A DNA stretch of 64,000 nt, taken from the NCBI GenBank assembly GCA_032622095.1, contig CP136065.1:244899474-244963473 (forward strand), read 5' to 3'. The translations under genes were made by a program, and so were the position numbers. Below the pieces are notes generated by a model. That model was not told where the DNA came from. It saw only the letters and a list, made by a program, of their open reading frames with translations, and made no database searches. This stretch comes from Siphonodentalium dalli (taxonomy: Eukaryota; Mollusca; Scaphopoda; Gadilida; Siphonodentaliidae). Of the stretch, positions 11,159 to 22,770 are shown in pieces. The first letter of the stretch is position 1. The number at the start of each line of letters is the position of its first letter.

Positions 11159-12060
11159 TAAAGCGATAGCCCGCTTTTTCGCGGAATAATTGTAACTCCC
11201 TACATTTCTTCAGAATTGCCCATCAATGGAAAAAATGTGTTCAAAAACAATATCACCCATATGGTTCTTTATTTATCACACACAATTTAACCCCACCCCC
11301 TTTAACAAATTATTCATCAAAAAGGCACAATTTTCCACCACCAGTCATGTTCAGGCCCCATTTTCACTCAGTTTTAGGGGTCTGGTGTTGCAAACTTGGA
11401 TCAGCTATGGAAGACTGTACAATATTCTTTCCATGAGAGAACTTCTGGTGATGTGAGGTCATTGAGTCCAGATCTGATCAGCTGAGCATCAAGCGCATGA
11501 CTTTATCAGCACATTGAAGAATAAAATATGACATTTTCAGGTCTGCAAGGGTGATCCAAGATAACTGGATGTGGGTGTATATTGAATTAGTTGAATAAAG
11601 ATATGCTCTCTTTGAATTGCTGAAGCATTTTCTTAAATGTGTCCAAGTTTTAGTGCTATTAACCTTCAAATGACCATACCCACCAGTGGAAATGACACAC
11701 TTTTATGATATATATCTGTATATCACTGGCTATAAAATCCAAAATACTTGTTAGATTAGGTTCTTATAACAATTGATATATGTGTCGTTGACATGCTCAT
11801 GTTATGGGTCATTTGCATTATCATGTGACTATTACCACCTTGAATTTTTTTGAAAATACCTTGAAAAATTGGCATTTTTTATGAAAAATCTTACTATTTT
11901 TTTGGCTGATGTAAGTGAAAGAAGACATCAGCAGCAAGAATAGCCACACCAAGCATGAGATATTCATTGGACTGAAAGACCAGGCTCTGTAAAATGCATT
12001 AAAAAGCTTTAAAGTGACTCCCAGGAATCAAAAATGATAAAAAGCTATTTTTTCCCTTTA
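11159..12060. repeat. Spacer S, array 1 copy 1
   Basis: 902 bp, beginning TAAAGCGATAGC and ending TATTTTTTCCCTTTA. AT-rich, no recognisable protein. Its last 14 bases match 12 of 14 with the corresponding end of the array 2 spacer read on the other strand (ATTTTTTGCCTATA), but I could not establish homology over the rest. Confidence 0.7.
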
Positions 12061-12511
12061 GGTTACACTGGTGTAAATATTTCCCATAGGCTTCAATGTT
12101 AACGTTTGTTGATCTGCATCAGAGGTCAAATGGAAACTGTTCAAACTGCCTTCGGATTATGTGAGCTTGACATCTGTGGAAACTTTCCCAATAAAAAAAT
12201 CAACACCGTCTAGCAGGGAATCCACTTCAAATTTTCGTTTTTTCATGACTAGGGTCAGTTCCGCACTAAAAAAATATTGTCATTTTTTCAATCACACTTA
12301 AAATTTCTAAACAGCCACAACAGACTTCACCTTTAATGAATGGGCCTCTTGGCAAATGAAGTTTGTGGGAGAATGATTCCTTGAATTTTTGTCAACAGTT
12401 TACATTTAATTCATGCAACCAATCACAGCCCAGAGTGTTTTAACTGTGAAACTCTATACTCCTCCCGCAACCGCAGGGGGAGCTGCCTATAGTATTTACA
12501 CCAGTGTAACC
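12061..12511. mobile_element. E module, array 1 copy 2
   Basis: Repeat of 10708-11158 at +1353 bp, with the same 19-bp TIRs. Preceded by TTTA and followed by TAAA. Confidence 0.85.
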
Positions 12512-13413
12512 TAAAGCGATAGCCCGCTTTTTCGCGGAATAATTGTAACTCCCTACATTTCTTCAGAATTGCCCATCAATGGAAAAAATGTGTTCAAAAA
12601 CAATATCACCCATATGGTTCTTTATTTATCACACACAATTTAACCCCACCCCCTTTAACAAATTATTCATCAAAAAGGCACAATTTTCCACCACCAGTCA
12701 TGTTCAGGCCCCATTTTCACTCAGTTTTAGGGGTCTGGTGTTGCAAACTTGGATCAGCTATGGAAGACTGTACAATATTCTTTCCATGAGAGAACTTCTG
12801 GTGATGTGAGGTCATTGAGTCCAGATCTGATCAGCTGAGCATCAAGCGCATGACTTTATCAGCACATTGAAGAATAAAATATGACATTTTCAGGTCTGCA
12901 AGGGTGATCCAAGATAACTGGATGTGGGTGTATATTGAATTAGTTGAATAAAGATATGCTCTCTTTGAATTGCTGAAGCATTTTCTTAAATGTGTCCAAG
13001 TTTTAGTGCTATTAACCTTCAAATGACCATACCCACCAGTGGAAATGACACACTTTTATGATATATATCTGTATATCACTGGCTATAAAATCCAAAATAC
13101 TTGTTAGATTAGGTTCTTATAACAATTGATATATGTGTCGTTGACATGCTCATGTTATGGGTCATTTGCATTATCATGTGACTATTACCACCTTGAATTT
13201 TTTTGAAAATACCTTGAAAAATTGGCATTTTTTATGAAAAATCTTACTATTTTTTTGGCTGATGTAAGTGAAAGAAGACATCAGCAGCAAGAATAGCCAC
13301 ACCAAGCATGAGATATTCATTGGACTGAAAGACCAGGCTCTGTAAAATGCATTAAAAAGCTTTAAAGTGACTCCCAGGAATCAAAAATGATAAAAAGCTA
13401 TTTTTTCCCTTTA
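12512..13413. repeat. Spacer S, array 1 copy 2
   Basis: Repeat of 11159-12060 at +1353 bp with no length change; I saw no substitutions when reading the two side by side. Confidence 0.8.
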
Positions 13414-13864
13414 GGTTACACTGGTGTAAATATTTCCCATAGGCTTCAATGTTAACGTTTGTTGATCTGCATCAGAGGTCAAATGGAAACTGTTCAAACT
13501 GCCTTCGGATTATGTGAGCTTGACATCTGTGGAAACTTTCCCAATAAAAAAATCAACACCGTCTAGCAGGGAATCCACTTCAAATTTTCGTTTTTTCATG
13601 ACTAGGGTCAGTTCCGCACTAAAAAAATATTGTCATTTTTTCAATCACACTTAAAATTTCTAAACAGCCACAACAGACTTCACCTTTAATGAATGGGCCT
13701 CTTGGCAAATGAAGTTTGTGGGAGAATGATTCCTTGAATTTTTGTCAACAGTTTACATTTAATTCATGCAACCAATCACAGCCCAGAGTGTTTTAACTGT
13801 GAAACTCTATACTCCTCCCGCAACCGCAGGGGGAGCTGCCTATAGTATTTACACCAGTGTAACC
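13414..13864. mobile_element. E module, array 1 copy 3
   Basis: Third copy. Its right terminus GTGTAACC is followed by ATTAGCCGG instead of the TAAAGCG found after copies 1 and 2, which marks the end of the array and supplies the right-hand ATTA target duplication (13865-13868). Confidence 0.85.
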
Positions 13865-13868
13865 ATTA

Positions 13869-14640
13869 GCCGGTGCTCTCTCTGATTTTTAAGTTTTGGA
13901 GTTTTGGAACAGTTTATCCTGGAATTATATATTATAATTGGAAGATATAGCTTTTACTCGATTGATGGGTGTTGGAATTTTAACAATCGATTTAGGCGTT
14001 TGTAAATTATGGCCGTTAGAAGTGGGGAGGTATCTAAAAAGCGTTACTCCCTTATTAATAGTTATTACATATGTATTGTTTATCGATGCACTTTTTAAAG
14101 TGGCGCGCTCGTTTTAAACTCATATATTTTTTTATTTATATTTGACTCGTTTTAACGACACGCCCATGTTATGGCTTTTCTTCATATTATTGATGAAGAC
14201 AAATAAATAATTTAATTTTATTTTATTTAATTCAATTGATATTTAAAGGTGCGATAGAACATCAAACAAGTTGATATAATTGTATACATTTATAGTCTGT
14301 TAGCCATATGTCAGGCAGTGGCAGGCAATATATTTTTGTTTCCAGTTTTCATATTGATTAGCATAATGTGATATGGTGTATCTAGTTTTATATTTATTGC
14401 TTTAAAAAATTTAATGTTTGCTAAAAACTTTTTATGATTCACAGCAGGTAAGTACCAAATTTGTTTTCGGTTTAATTAATAGTTTATTGTATTATGTTCA
14501 GTTGTTATGTTTGATTTAAATCATCTTGTTCAATCATTTTTGTAAGTAACTCAGAGTCACTGTTTTTTTTTTTTTTCGGGTCGCAATCTGGAACAGTGGT
14601 GAATTCTATGCATTCAATAGATGGTTCACTATGGGTTCCG
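13869..14640. other. AT-rich intergenic sequence
   Basis: No gene or repeat recognised apart from a T-run at 14562-14576 just upstream of the LINE relic. On joining, the pre-insertion site of array 1 would have read CCCATTAGCCGG. Confidence 0.45.
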
Positions 14641-14679
14641 AAGCGACAACCCACTCCTAAATAACACTATACCGAACAC

Positions 14680-15265
14680 TATTTGGTTGTTCTCGTCGAT
14701 GATAAGCTCAAATTTGATGTACATATCAATACAGAGTTCAACAAAGCCAACCAATTACTCGGTATAATCAACATAACCTTCACACACTTAGACATCCCGA
14801 CATTCAGAGCCCCATATATCAGCATGGTCCGGCCTATTATCGAATACTGCAACACAATCTGGAGCCCATACATGAAGTACCAAAGTATAACACTTGAAAA
14901 CATTTAACGAAGGGCGACAAAGTTAGTTCCACAGTTAAGACAAGAGTCATACACAGAACGATTAATAAGACTAAACCTGATGTCATTGAAATTGAGGATA
15001 TTCAGAGTTGACCTCATAGAGGTATATAAGAACCTAAATGGACGCTATAACGTTGAGCCAAGCATGTTATTCCAGAAAAGTTTATCTAATATGACTAGAC
15101 GTCACGACCAAATCTCCAGATGCCATCAGTTCGAAAGGACACAAGGAAGTATTTCTTCACAAACCATGTTATACAAGACTGGAACTCTCTCCCACAATTT
15201 ATATCAGCTGGAAGACTAGACCAGAAAGTCACCAGTTCAAATCTTACATAGACTCCTACATTTGA
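14680..15265 (+). pseudogene. Non-LTR retrotransposon RT C-terminus, decayed
   Basis: A fragment of the region after the catalytic palm of a LINE reverse transcriptase, of the jockey/CR1 type. Visible landmarks in frame from 14683 are LVDDKLKFDVHI, a KANQLLGII stretch, RPIIEYCNTIWSP and RRATKLVPQL, then LMSLKLR and DLIEVYKNLNG. An in-frame stop (TAA at 14905-14907) splits it, and near 15150 the reading frame shifts by one so that the expected RKYFFTNHVIQDWNSLP block is read in another frame. The catalytic YxDD motif is absent, so the copy is truncated at both ends. It is not functional. Family assignment comes from memory of the conserved phrases, not from a search. Confidence 0.85.
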
Positions 15266-15379
15266 CGACCGGAAGTATGCGTTTGATCATAACACTTACT
15301 GGATATCCACGATGTACTGGAAGGACATTGTAACTCTAAATGTTAAACTTTTTCAATGCTGTTATATATACTAATAAAA

Positions 15380-16250
15380 ACTCAATGTCGTTTGAATGTT
15401 TGTTTGGCGATCAAATGGCTGAGCCAGCATAGCTGAATATGGGGTAATTTGAAAATACGCTCTTTAAAAAATCGTTAGTTGTGGGTTGCACCCCACAAGT
15501 TACTCAAACAAAAGATCGCATCCCACAAGTATTCATAGGTATGTGCGGTCACCCCACAAGTATACTCTGGCCAGTGCGTCCCGTCCGTGCGTCCGTGCGT
15601 GTAGAGTTATAACTCCAGTAATGATCATCCGAGTTGATTGAACTTGGTTTGTAGGTGCTCTGCAATTCTGTGTTTGATCCGATGTTCTTTTATGGAGTTA
15701 TTTCCCTTTTTTTTCACATAGAAAATTTCTCACTTTTTCGATTTCCGGAAATTTGGATCCTCTAATTGCAAATACCGTTTTTATGCGGATCAGTCATATC
15801 AAAATACAGGTTGAGTTCGAATTTGATCCGATGATTTTTCCTAGAGTTATGGACTTTTTTTTTCGACATAAAAAATTCAATTTTCTTCTTTTTTCTTTGG
15901 TTTCCGGATGATATCTCAAGATTGGACTGTACAATTGAACATTTTTTTGTGAGTCATTGATATCAAAATACAGGTCAAGTTCGAATTTGAGTTTGATCAG
16001 ATGATTTTTCTCAGAGTTATGGGCCTTTCGACTTTGAAAAACATTTTTTATAATTTTCTGTATGAGGGTATATACCTTCAAGGTGTAATCAACTCCTCCT
16101 ACAGTTTTAATCGTAGATATTTGAAAGTTCAGAGTATTTTGACCCACATATTGGAGATGTGCAACATGTATATAGATGACGGAAAAATTATTTTTTTACG
16201 GAATTATTAACCCTTTCGACTTAGAACATTTCAACATTTTTGTTAATTTC
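15380..16250 (+). repeat. Diverged dispersed repeat with internal units
   Basis: Begins with three CCCCACAAGT-type phrases (15480-15560), then GTCCGTGCGTCCGTGCGTG and about three ~180-bp diverged units with GAGTTAT, GAACTTG or AAGTTCGAATTTGATC, and 'GATCAGATGATTTTT'. Resembles the 'gagttatggccc' repeats common in mollusc genomes (recollection, not a search). Non-coding. Confidence 0.5.
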
Positions 16251-16254
16251 TTTA

Positions 16255-16400
16255 ACAAAGCGGCATCGACTTGCCACGTTGTCGGGGGACACTGTGGTCG
16301 GCCGACCTTTTATTTGTTTTTTGTTTGTCCCCCCACCCCCAATCTTCTTTAATCGAGCAACGCCGAGTACCGCAGCTAGTAATATATAAGTCAAAATTTA
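16255..16400 (+). repeat. Retroposon tail-like fragment
   Basis: A C-rich region followed by AACGCCGAGTACCGCAGCTA and GTAATATATAAG, a TA-rich ending like those of the R1 and R2 dispersed repeats. Partial and of unknown class. Confidence 0.35.
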
Positions 16401-16587
16401 TGATAAAGTTTGAAAAAGAAGTCATGATGAAAAAATATGTCAGCATTCTAGTTCTCTAATATAAATATAGATGTAATTGCAGTGAACTACAATAATAAAC
16501 AGACGTACTTCCAATTATTTCGCACAATTTGGGCGTTTCTCTGATGGCTGTTTTTCATCTGACGTGTGTGTCGGATAAATGATGTGG

Positions 16588-16692
16588 AGGATTTATGTAA
16601 ATGTTAGCCCAAACAACATTTCCAAGTAACGATGGTTTTGTTGTTTATTTTGAGGAATAATACCGCATCAGATGAATTCAGCCCAAATATGT
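16588..16692 (-). repeat. Dispersed repeat D1, minus copy
   Basis: About 105 bp that is the diverged reverse complement of 32409-32514: both read ATTTGGGCTGAATTCAT, TGATGCGGTATTATTCCTC and TTTGGGCTAACATTTACA. The two lie 15.8 kb apart in opposite orientation. No TIR seen, so the class is unknown. Confidence 0.75.
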
Positions 16693-16959
16693 TAACAGTT
16701 GTCGTGTAAAATTTTGCAGTAGGTTAGCGTTATTTAGTATTTGTGGATGTCCTTTAACATGGGGAAAATAGACTACTGCGCTTGAACGAGCATGTGAGTT
16801 TGTCGTTTTTAATGTATAGCAACTTGATAATCAATAACAGAGGCATTCTCTGTCAAATACAGTCGCTCTATTTACGGTATTAATTGCGGAACTTTCTAAA
16901 GTAACTTGAGAGTGAAACTACGCGTAAACGAGTACATACTGTAAATTATAGAAGGTGCC

Positions 16960-17460
16960 GGAATCGGCCTAATCGCCCCAGGGCCAACTCGCCCCAGTCG
17001 ACGTGTGCCAATTCGGTACTCACTATAAAATGTATCCGAGGATGAGGCCGGCTCGGAATAAAAGGTGTATACGGGTGTTATATAGCGTTTGGTCCGTTGT
17101 TTCTCAATGAATATTATTTAAATTTGGTGTATATGTCCGGGCTGGGACATGGAATACAACAACGTTTGAATTGTTTTTAAATTTACAAATATGTTGATTT
17201 TATTCATTTTTTTTTCGTTCTGAAACACACTATAAAGTGTATGCGACCGGCTCCAAAATAAAAGGTGTGAGCGGACTTGATGTCGCATTATCCTCTTTGT
17301 TTATAAATGGACAAGACTGAAATATAGTACATATGTGCGGGTTATGACATGGACAACATTAATGTTTGAATTGTTCTTAAATTCACAAATTTGTTGATTT
17401 TATTCAACTTTTCGTTCTTTCATTCTATAAAGTGTAAACGGTCGGCCCCATTCAAAAGGT
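16960..17460 (+). repeat. ~205-bp tandem repeat, ~2.3 units
   Basis: Units begin near 17019, 17227 and 17424 with CACTATAAA(A/G)TGTAT..G, an AAAAGGTGT block, then GGGACATGGA..AC and AATTTACAAATATGTTGATT. Moderately diverged, non-coding. Confidence 0.65.
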
Positions 17461-17569
17461 TAAGCGGCTTATGTGCTTAGTGTTATATGTAATTGGATTA
17501 ACTAATTGGCGACTCTAAACTATTGTGTTTTGGGGTATTTGAACTTTTTTTGTGAAATAATAATTGAGG

Positions 17570-17930
17570 ACGTGAATACATTTATTTTAAATGATAACTT
17601 AATGATAATAAACACATCCAATATAATAACGAACACGAGACGTACATAATTTATAAACTGTTAACAAAAGATATCAAATTCAATACATGACAAAGATGAC
17701 TCAGTGGAGTTTATAAAGTGAACATAAAAACATTGAGGTAAGAATCTTTTTAAGGAATGCAACTTTATTTAATGATAATAAACACATAAATTAAAATAAC
17801 AAACATGAGACATACATGATTTATAAACTGTTAACAAAAGATATCAAATTCAATACATGACAAAGATGACTCAGTGAAGTTTATAAAGTGAACATAAAAA
17901 TATTAAGGTAAGAATCTTTTAAAGCATTAC
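17570..17930 (+). repeat. 170-bp tandem duplication
   Basis: Two copies, offset by exactly 170 bp in the conserved core (TTATAAACTGTTAACAAAAG at 17651 and 17821), followed by GATATCAAATTCAATACATG, GACAAAGATGACTCAGTG and GTAAGAATCTTTT. Confidence 0.8.
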
Positions 17931-17939
17931 TAAACCGTT

Positions 17940-18110
17940 TAGCACAGACCACAGTCCACTTCACTCATCCGATCATCACCAAACTTCATATTTATCTTGA
18001 TATTGATCTATCAGATGAGAGCTATCAAATATTTTTTGAATTTCATAGGAAAAAATGGTCGCCAGCGGCCATATTGCATTTACGTTATATGTTATCGCGT
18101 CATGTCGATA
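17940..18110 (+). repeat. 'Gccagcggccat' dispersed repeat, single unit
   Basis: Contains CACCAAACTTCATATTTATC, ATCAGATGAGAGCTATC and GGTCGCCAGCGGCCAT, matching the more degraded units at 18760-19370. Confidence 0.5.
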
Positions 18111-18589
18111 TCTAGTATTACTTAGAAATTTCACCTTTCCAGATTCATAATTGCTCCATTGACTGTAACAGATGAAATTATTCCCCTCTTCGGATAGAGT
18201 GTCACTGAAACTTTATTTTGTCAGACTGTCTGTATAGTCACTGATTATATCTTGCAATAATCTGTAATAAGATGTAGCACTATTTTATTTTATATTTACA
18301 TGTAGTGCTGTTTTTATACAACAATTCTAATTCCCCCTAGATCATCATGTGATCGACCATACATCGCGCCCGATGACCTGGTTGAATTAAAGGGGGGTTT
18401 ATGGATCACTTCTGTCCTCAAGCTAGATTATAGTTATGCCATTTAATGGCATGTTTCTAACGTGGAGGGTTATATATGCTTGAGACACCACCACTCTTCA
18501 ATTATCAGCTGTCATGTTCGGATATTTAGAACCCATAGCCATGATATATGGTTTATTTTGTGTATACTAGTAATATAGTGAATGAGTGG

Positions 18590-18650
18590 TTCGGGGGGCT
18601 AGCCCGGGATTGTCGGAAGGACCGAATGGTCCTCCCTTTAATCCCTTCTA
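18590..18650 (+). repeat. Short dispersed repeat with hairpin
   Basis: GGTTCGGGGGGCTAGCCCGG followed by GGACCGAATGGTCC, a small hairpin. Similar to 8548-8615, where the hairpin reads GACCGAAAGGTC. Confidence 0.5.
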
Positions 18651-18759
18651 GTAATATAGTTATTTTCAGTACCTTTATATACCAGTACTGTATATAACAA
18701 TGCATATAAATGAATCCATGTATACATGTATATTGAATTAACGGATTCAGTGGTTTTGT

Positions 18760-19370
18760 CCATCAGTCTATCAAATTTGCGGGGAAAACATGGCCACCAG
18801 CAGTACACACTGCTAAATTTCAAATTTGAATTAATTGGCGCACCCTGCAGCCAGCTTTTATTGGAGAACTTTTTCTCATGTGGATATTTTGGGTCACCGC
18901 TAGAGGTGAGCCATATTTTGTTCTCAAACTTTCCTTGTGAAGACATCACTGCCAGCGGTGATCTTGAATTTTACTATTTTTATGGCTAAATAATTTGGTT
19001 GATCCTACAGACGACACCCTTGTCCGATCGTCACCAGATTCCACAATGATCTTCTGGATAACCAGGGTGAGAGTAATCTAATTTTCCCGAATTTCGTTAA
19101 AAAACATGACCACAGGCAGCAATTTGGTATCTTACTCTTTTGCATGACTGAATTGTTTAGCAACTGTACAGACATATCCCTCATCTGATAGTCACCAAAC
19201 TTCATATTGATCTTCGGGCTGACAACTAGATGGGAGCTATCGAATGCGTTGAATTTTTTTGGAAAACATTGTCGCCAGCAGTCATCTTCTATTTTGGTTT
19301 TTATATACATGTATATCTCTTCATGCGGATAGCCAGTATTACGTAGGTACTTCAACTTTCCGCATTCCTG
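18760..19370 (+). repeat. Degenerate tandem repeat, ~180-200 bp units
   Basis: Three or so diverged units, each combining a TCACCA.A.TTC.A.A.TGATCTTC block, a GGAAAACATG.CCAC/GCCAGCAG block and an AATTTC..ATTT block. Related in style to the satellite at 25500-26340, but I cannot show they are the same family. Confidence 0.5.
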
Positions 19371-19535
19371 TCATCATTTGAAATATAAAAATTTACCTGA
19401 TACATGCACCCTTCAAAATTTGTTTCGTTTTATCTATTTTAATGACCCGTATGGTAATATTGATATAGATATATTTGTCAAACATTGCTTTATACAATAT
19501 ACAGGTATTTAGTTTGTAACTAAATCTAGAAATAT

Positions 19536-20045
19536 ATAATAGTAGCTGGTGGACCCGACTTCGTCCGGGATGTTCCCCTTTGATTTTCGGAGAATTGCGC
19601 GATTTAACCTTGAATTGACCATTTTAAAGGTGAAGGTCATGTCGGGGTCACGATTTGACCCGTCCAAAATACTCCGCGGACAAAAGTGCCCGACAAAAGT
19701 ACCCGTCGAAATCCGCCCGGCTTTACCCGATTTGACCTTGAATTGACAATTTTGAATGTCAAAGATCAGGTCGGGGTCACGATTTGACCCATCCGAAACA
19801 CTGCTGGGACAAAAGTAACGGTAGGTATAAAATTTCGTTGAAATCCTTCCGTTTTACCAGATTTGACCTTGAATTGATCTTTTTGAATGTCAAAGTCAGG
19901 TCGGGATCAAGATTTGACCCGTCCAAAATACTCCCTGGAAATAATTTCCCCTAGGTATCAAATTTCGCTAAATCTGTCCGGCAATTTTTCCGGCATAGCT
20001 AACAGACAAACAGACAGACAAATGTCCAAAATATATATTAGACTA
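19536..20045 (+). repeat. Dispersed repeat R2, third copy
   Basis: Starts GTAGCTGGTGGACCCGACTT and continues with four ~120-bp subunits (TTTGACCTTGAATTGAC, AGGTCGGGGTCACGATTTGA, ACTCC..GGACAAAAGT), ending CTAACAGACAAACAGACAGA and AAAATATATATTAGA. Followed immediately by R1. Confidence 0.7.
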
Positions 20046-20437
20046 GCTGATGTACTCGACTTCGTTCGGGCTATTTAGGGATTTGTTTTGTGATCGCCTC
20101 CATCTGGACAGTACCCAGTATATACAGCGTCTGGCCAAACTATTGTTCAATTGGTCCAGAAACATGCCTATATCAGCACGTTCGAGGACATGGTCCCACG
20201 TGAAATTGGACCCGTCCATATTGCTCCCGGGATCGAAGTAGTCCTACACACAAATTTTTAGTCGGATCGGTCAAGGTCCAGAAACATGCATATGAGCGAG
20301 GTCAAGTTGACACGTTAAATACCAAATCCGAGTCGGATCGGTCGAGCAGTGTTAGAGTCTATAACACATACACACATGCATTCATTCATACATACACACA
20401 TACATACAGACAGGTGTTCCAAAATGTATAATCGATA
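20046..20437 (+). repeat. Dispersed repeat R1, second copy
   Basis: Starts CTAGCTGATGTACTCGACTT, contains GAAATTGGACCCGTCCATAT and CTCCCGGGATCGAAGTAG, ends in a CATACATACA microsatellite and GTGTTCCAAAATGTATAAT. Back-to-back with R2, as at 4190-4905. Confidence 0.7.
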
Positions 20438-20458
20438 GCTACAACAATTATATGGTAG

Positions 20459-21746
20459 ATAGTTCACGGGCGACCTGATGCATGCATCTTAGTTTTCTTG
20501 TTAAACTTGGTATTTCGTTGTGAACTGTATACTCGTCCGCACATGTGTCTAAATGTTGACTTTCGTTGCCAGCAAGTTGATACAAATCTGACCTGCATAA
20601 GATTTGTGGCTGTTGGCGCTTATTTGTCTAGACAATTCCTCGGGTTATATTTGGCCGTTGAAATTATATTTCGTATTATCCTCATGATCATACGACATGC
20701 GAATATTGATCCGTTTCTAACGGAGTCCTAAAGTACACCTATAACACGACTCTCTGTTCGTGGATAAACGATGTATTATGTATAGGTCCGCATATTGATC
20801 TGTTTCTAAAGTACACATAATATAACGCTTTATAGCATATCATGAGATAAACAATGTATTATATATTTTATATAGGTACGCTCGCACCTAGACCCTCTTA
20901 CAATTACTTTGGGCACGCAAACATGTCTGTCCCTATGGGCACTATGTAGTAGATTTCTCACCAGTAATTAGTGTGTTTTATGACTATTTCTATATACTCA
21001 GATATCTACGAAATTAAATGCGTGCATTGTTAACTATTCCCAATAAACTGTATACATATCATTTTAAAAAAATATATCTGATCTGACAACACAAGAACAA
21101 TGTCATAATCCAATTTTCCGCTAATCAGGCAAACTAAAAATTAAAGATTACTTCAATTCAGTATTATTAAAGATATATACATAATCCGAATTAACGCTCG
21201 CTAATTACTATTTCCTTGGCTGCGATGGTAAAAACTATTTGATTCGAGTCTCGGAACCCACCATATTAGATATCGATTTTTTAAATCTATTATTTTTCAC
21301 CATCGAGATTTTTAGTGGCCCAGTAAAAAGTCGACAAGCCGACGGTCTCGGACCAAATTGCGGATGAAGATGGATACACTAAAATCAAGAGGTTTGTGTT
21401 GATAATAAGGCCAAATTTCGCCGAACAACATGTTGATAAATAACACGTTTCGGGCAATTTTATACTATAGTTGACAGTGGTTAGTATTATTTTTGGGAAT
21501 TAATCGATTCTGATAACTAAAGCGGCATTTCTAAAAATGTTGTTGCGGTTGGAATCTTATTATGGAAAAACATCACAATAATCATGAAGATGATACTACC
21601 ATTCCACTCTTTGGGTTGTAATATGATCGTGCATGACACGTAGTGAAGCAACAACACACGCTGCGATTCGATAGGGTGATAATTAGGTGTAGTACCACAA
21701 GTAACAAGAAAACTAAGATGCATGCATCAGGTCACCCATGAACTAT
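20459..21746. mobile_element. TIR element, 1.29 kb, non-coding
   Basis: Terminal inverted repeats of 44 bp (20459-20502 and 21703-21746) differing at only a couple of positions; both contain GACCTGATGCATGCATCTTA and GTTTTCTTGTT. The interior is AT-rich with an imperfect internal duplication (phrases around TATTGATC.GTTTCTAA and TAAACGATGTATTAT near 20705-20870). No transposase. I found no clear target-site duplication, so the superfamily is open. Confidence 0.7.
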
Positions 21747-22490
21747 TTAGCAATAGAATAATTCAGTTCGGTTGCGGTTTCACAACGTTACAACTGACAT
21801 ACGATTACACAAGACACACCTTGAATGTGGAACTGTGTAAGAGTGAATATTAATGTTCTAAATCCCATGTTTCACCTTTAGTTGTGATTGGGGGGGGGGG
21901 TGTCGTACTTTATTAACACGCAAGTAGTGTAATTAAGTACGGGTAATTAGAAGTAACAAATCGTTTAGTTTCTATCGTATCGACTGACAGGGGTGAGCGG
22001 ATTATTGGTGATGAATGTTCTCGTTAGCTGTCAATATAATATGCATATTTGCCCCGTTACGTTTATACACTGTAGCATTGGCGGGCCAGAGTGTGTTGAC
22101 ATGTTAATTGTTTGGTTCATTAATAACAGATCAGCGGGGATTTGTCGTGAAAACGTACACGTATACGTGGAAATATGCTACGGTTACGGTTAAATTAATG
22201 GTTCTTCTATTACACCACCGTGTATACTCGGTTTAAATAGGTATATTATATAGGGACGTGTGCTCAATTTTGGTGTGGACCGATGATCGAAAAAACTAAA
22301 TCGGAGGTAAATGTCGCAGGCCGGAGGACCATTTTTTCAATAATTTTTAAAGAAATTGAGCAGTTGCAACAGAAGCAGCAAAAAGGGTGTACAATTGGCA
22401 AATGATGAGGGGCGGTGTGACGTGTAACTAGGATTGAAATTAGATATGCAATTTGGAGATTATTGGATGAGGGATGTTATATTAATTATA
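21747..22490. other. Intergenic sequence with poly-G run
   Basis: G-run at 21890-21900. No gene or larger repeat recognised. Confidence 0.4.
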
Positions 22491-22494
22491 TTAA

Positions 22495-22597
22495 AGGGAC
22501 GAGAGGGTTTAGTTGTCGAAAATATTTGTTCCAAACACCGTAAACAGATCAATATTAAAACGCATACATTTTGGTTCAAATATACGATCACTATCCC
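22495..22597. mobile_element. Very short TTAA-type MITE candidate
   Basis: About 103 bp bounded by TTAAAGGGACGAGAG on the left and CGATCACTATCCCTTAA on the right, giving a short imperfect inverted repeat and TTAA on both sides (22491-22494, 22598-22601). Too short for strong assignment; it resembles the AGGG...CCCT ends of the elements at 53211-54361. Confidence 0.4.
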
Positions 22598-22770
22598 TTA
22601 AAGGAATACGGTCCTGAAAAAAACAATATTATTTTCTTTTAATATACCGATAATATATATATATAATGTCCATTGGGCGCATATAATCTAATATTCGGCC
22701 GCCAATCGTTATTTTTATAACGATTCAAAAAAATTCCGAAGTTAGCCGAAGATTTTGTTGGAGACGAAGT

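Larger units (their letters stand above)
10708..13864. mobile_element. Tandem composite TIR array 1 (E-S-E-S-E)
   Basis: A 3157-bp block of exact 1353-bp periodicity: three copies of a 451-bp TIR module E (10708-11158, 12061-12511, 13414-13864) separated by two 902-bp spacers S (11159-12060, 12512-13413). By eye the copies are identical. The array begins and ends exactly at E termini and the whole block is flanked by ATTA. Inside, E is followed by TAAA and preceded by TTTA, not ATTA. It has no transposase; repeated 76- and 63-codon ORFs in S look like chance. The E module is homologous to the one in array 2 at 59379-63836. Confidence 0.85.

Noticed and set aside
10708-13864. Array 1 as an LTR retrotransposon (451-bp LTRs)
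   Set aside because: E has inverted, not TG..CA, ends; there is a third copy, and no primer-binding site, polypurine tract or gag/pol in the spacers.
10708-13864. Array 1 as a pure assembly duplication
   Set aside because: Cannot be excluded, since the copies look identical, but the outer ATTA pair and the independent array 2 with distinguishable copies make it less likely. Long reads would decide.
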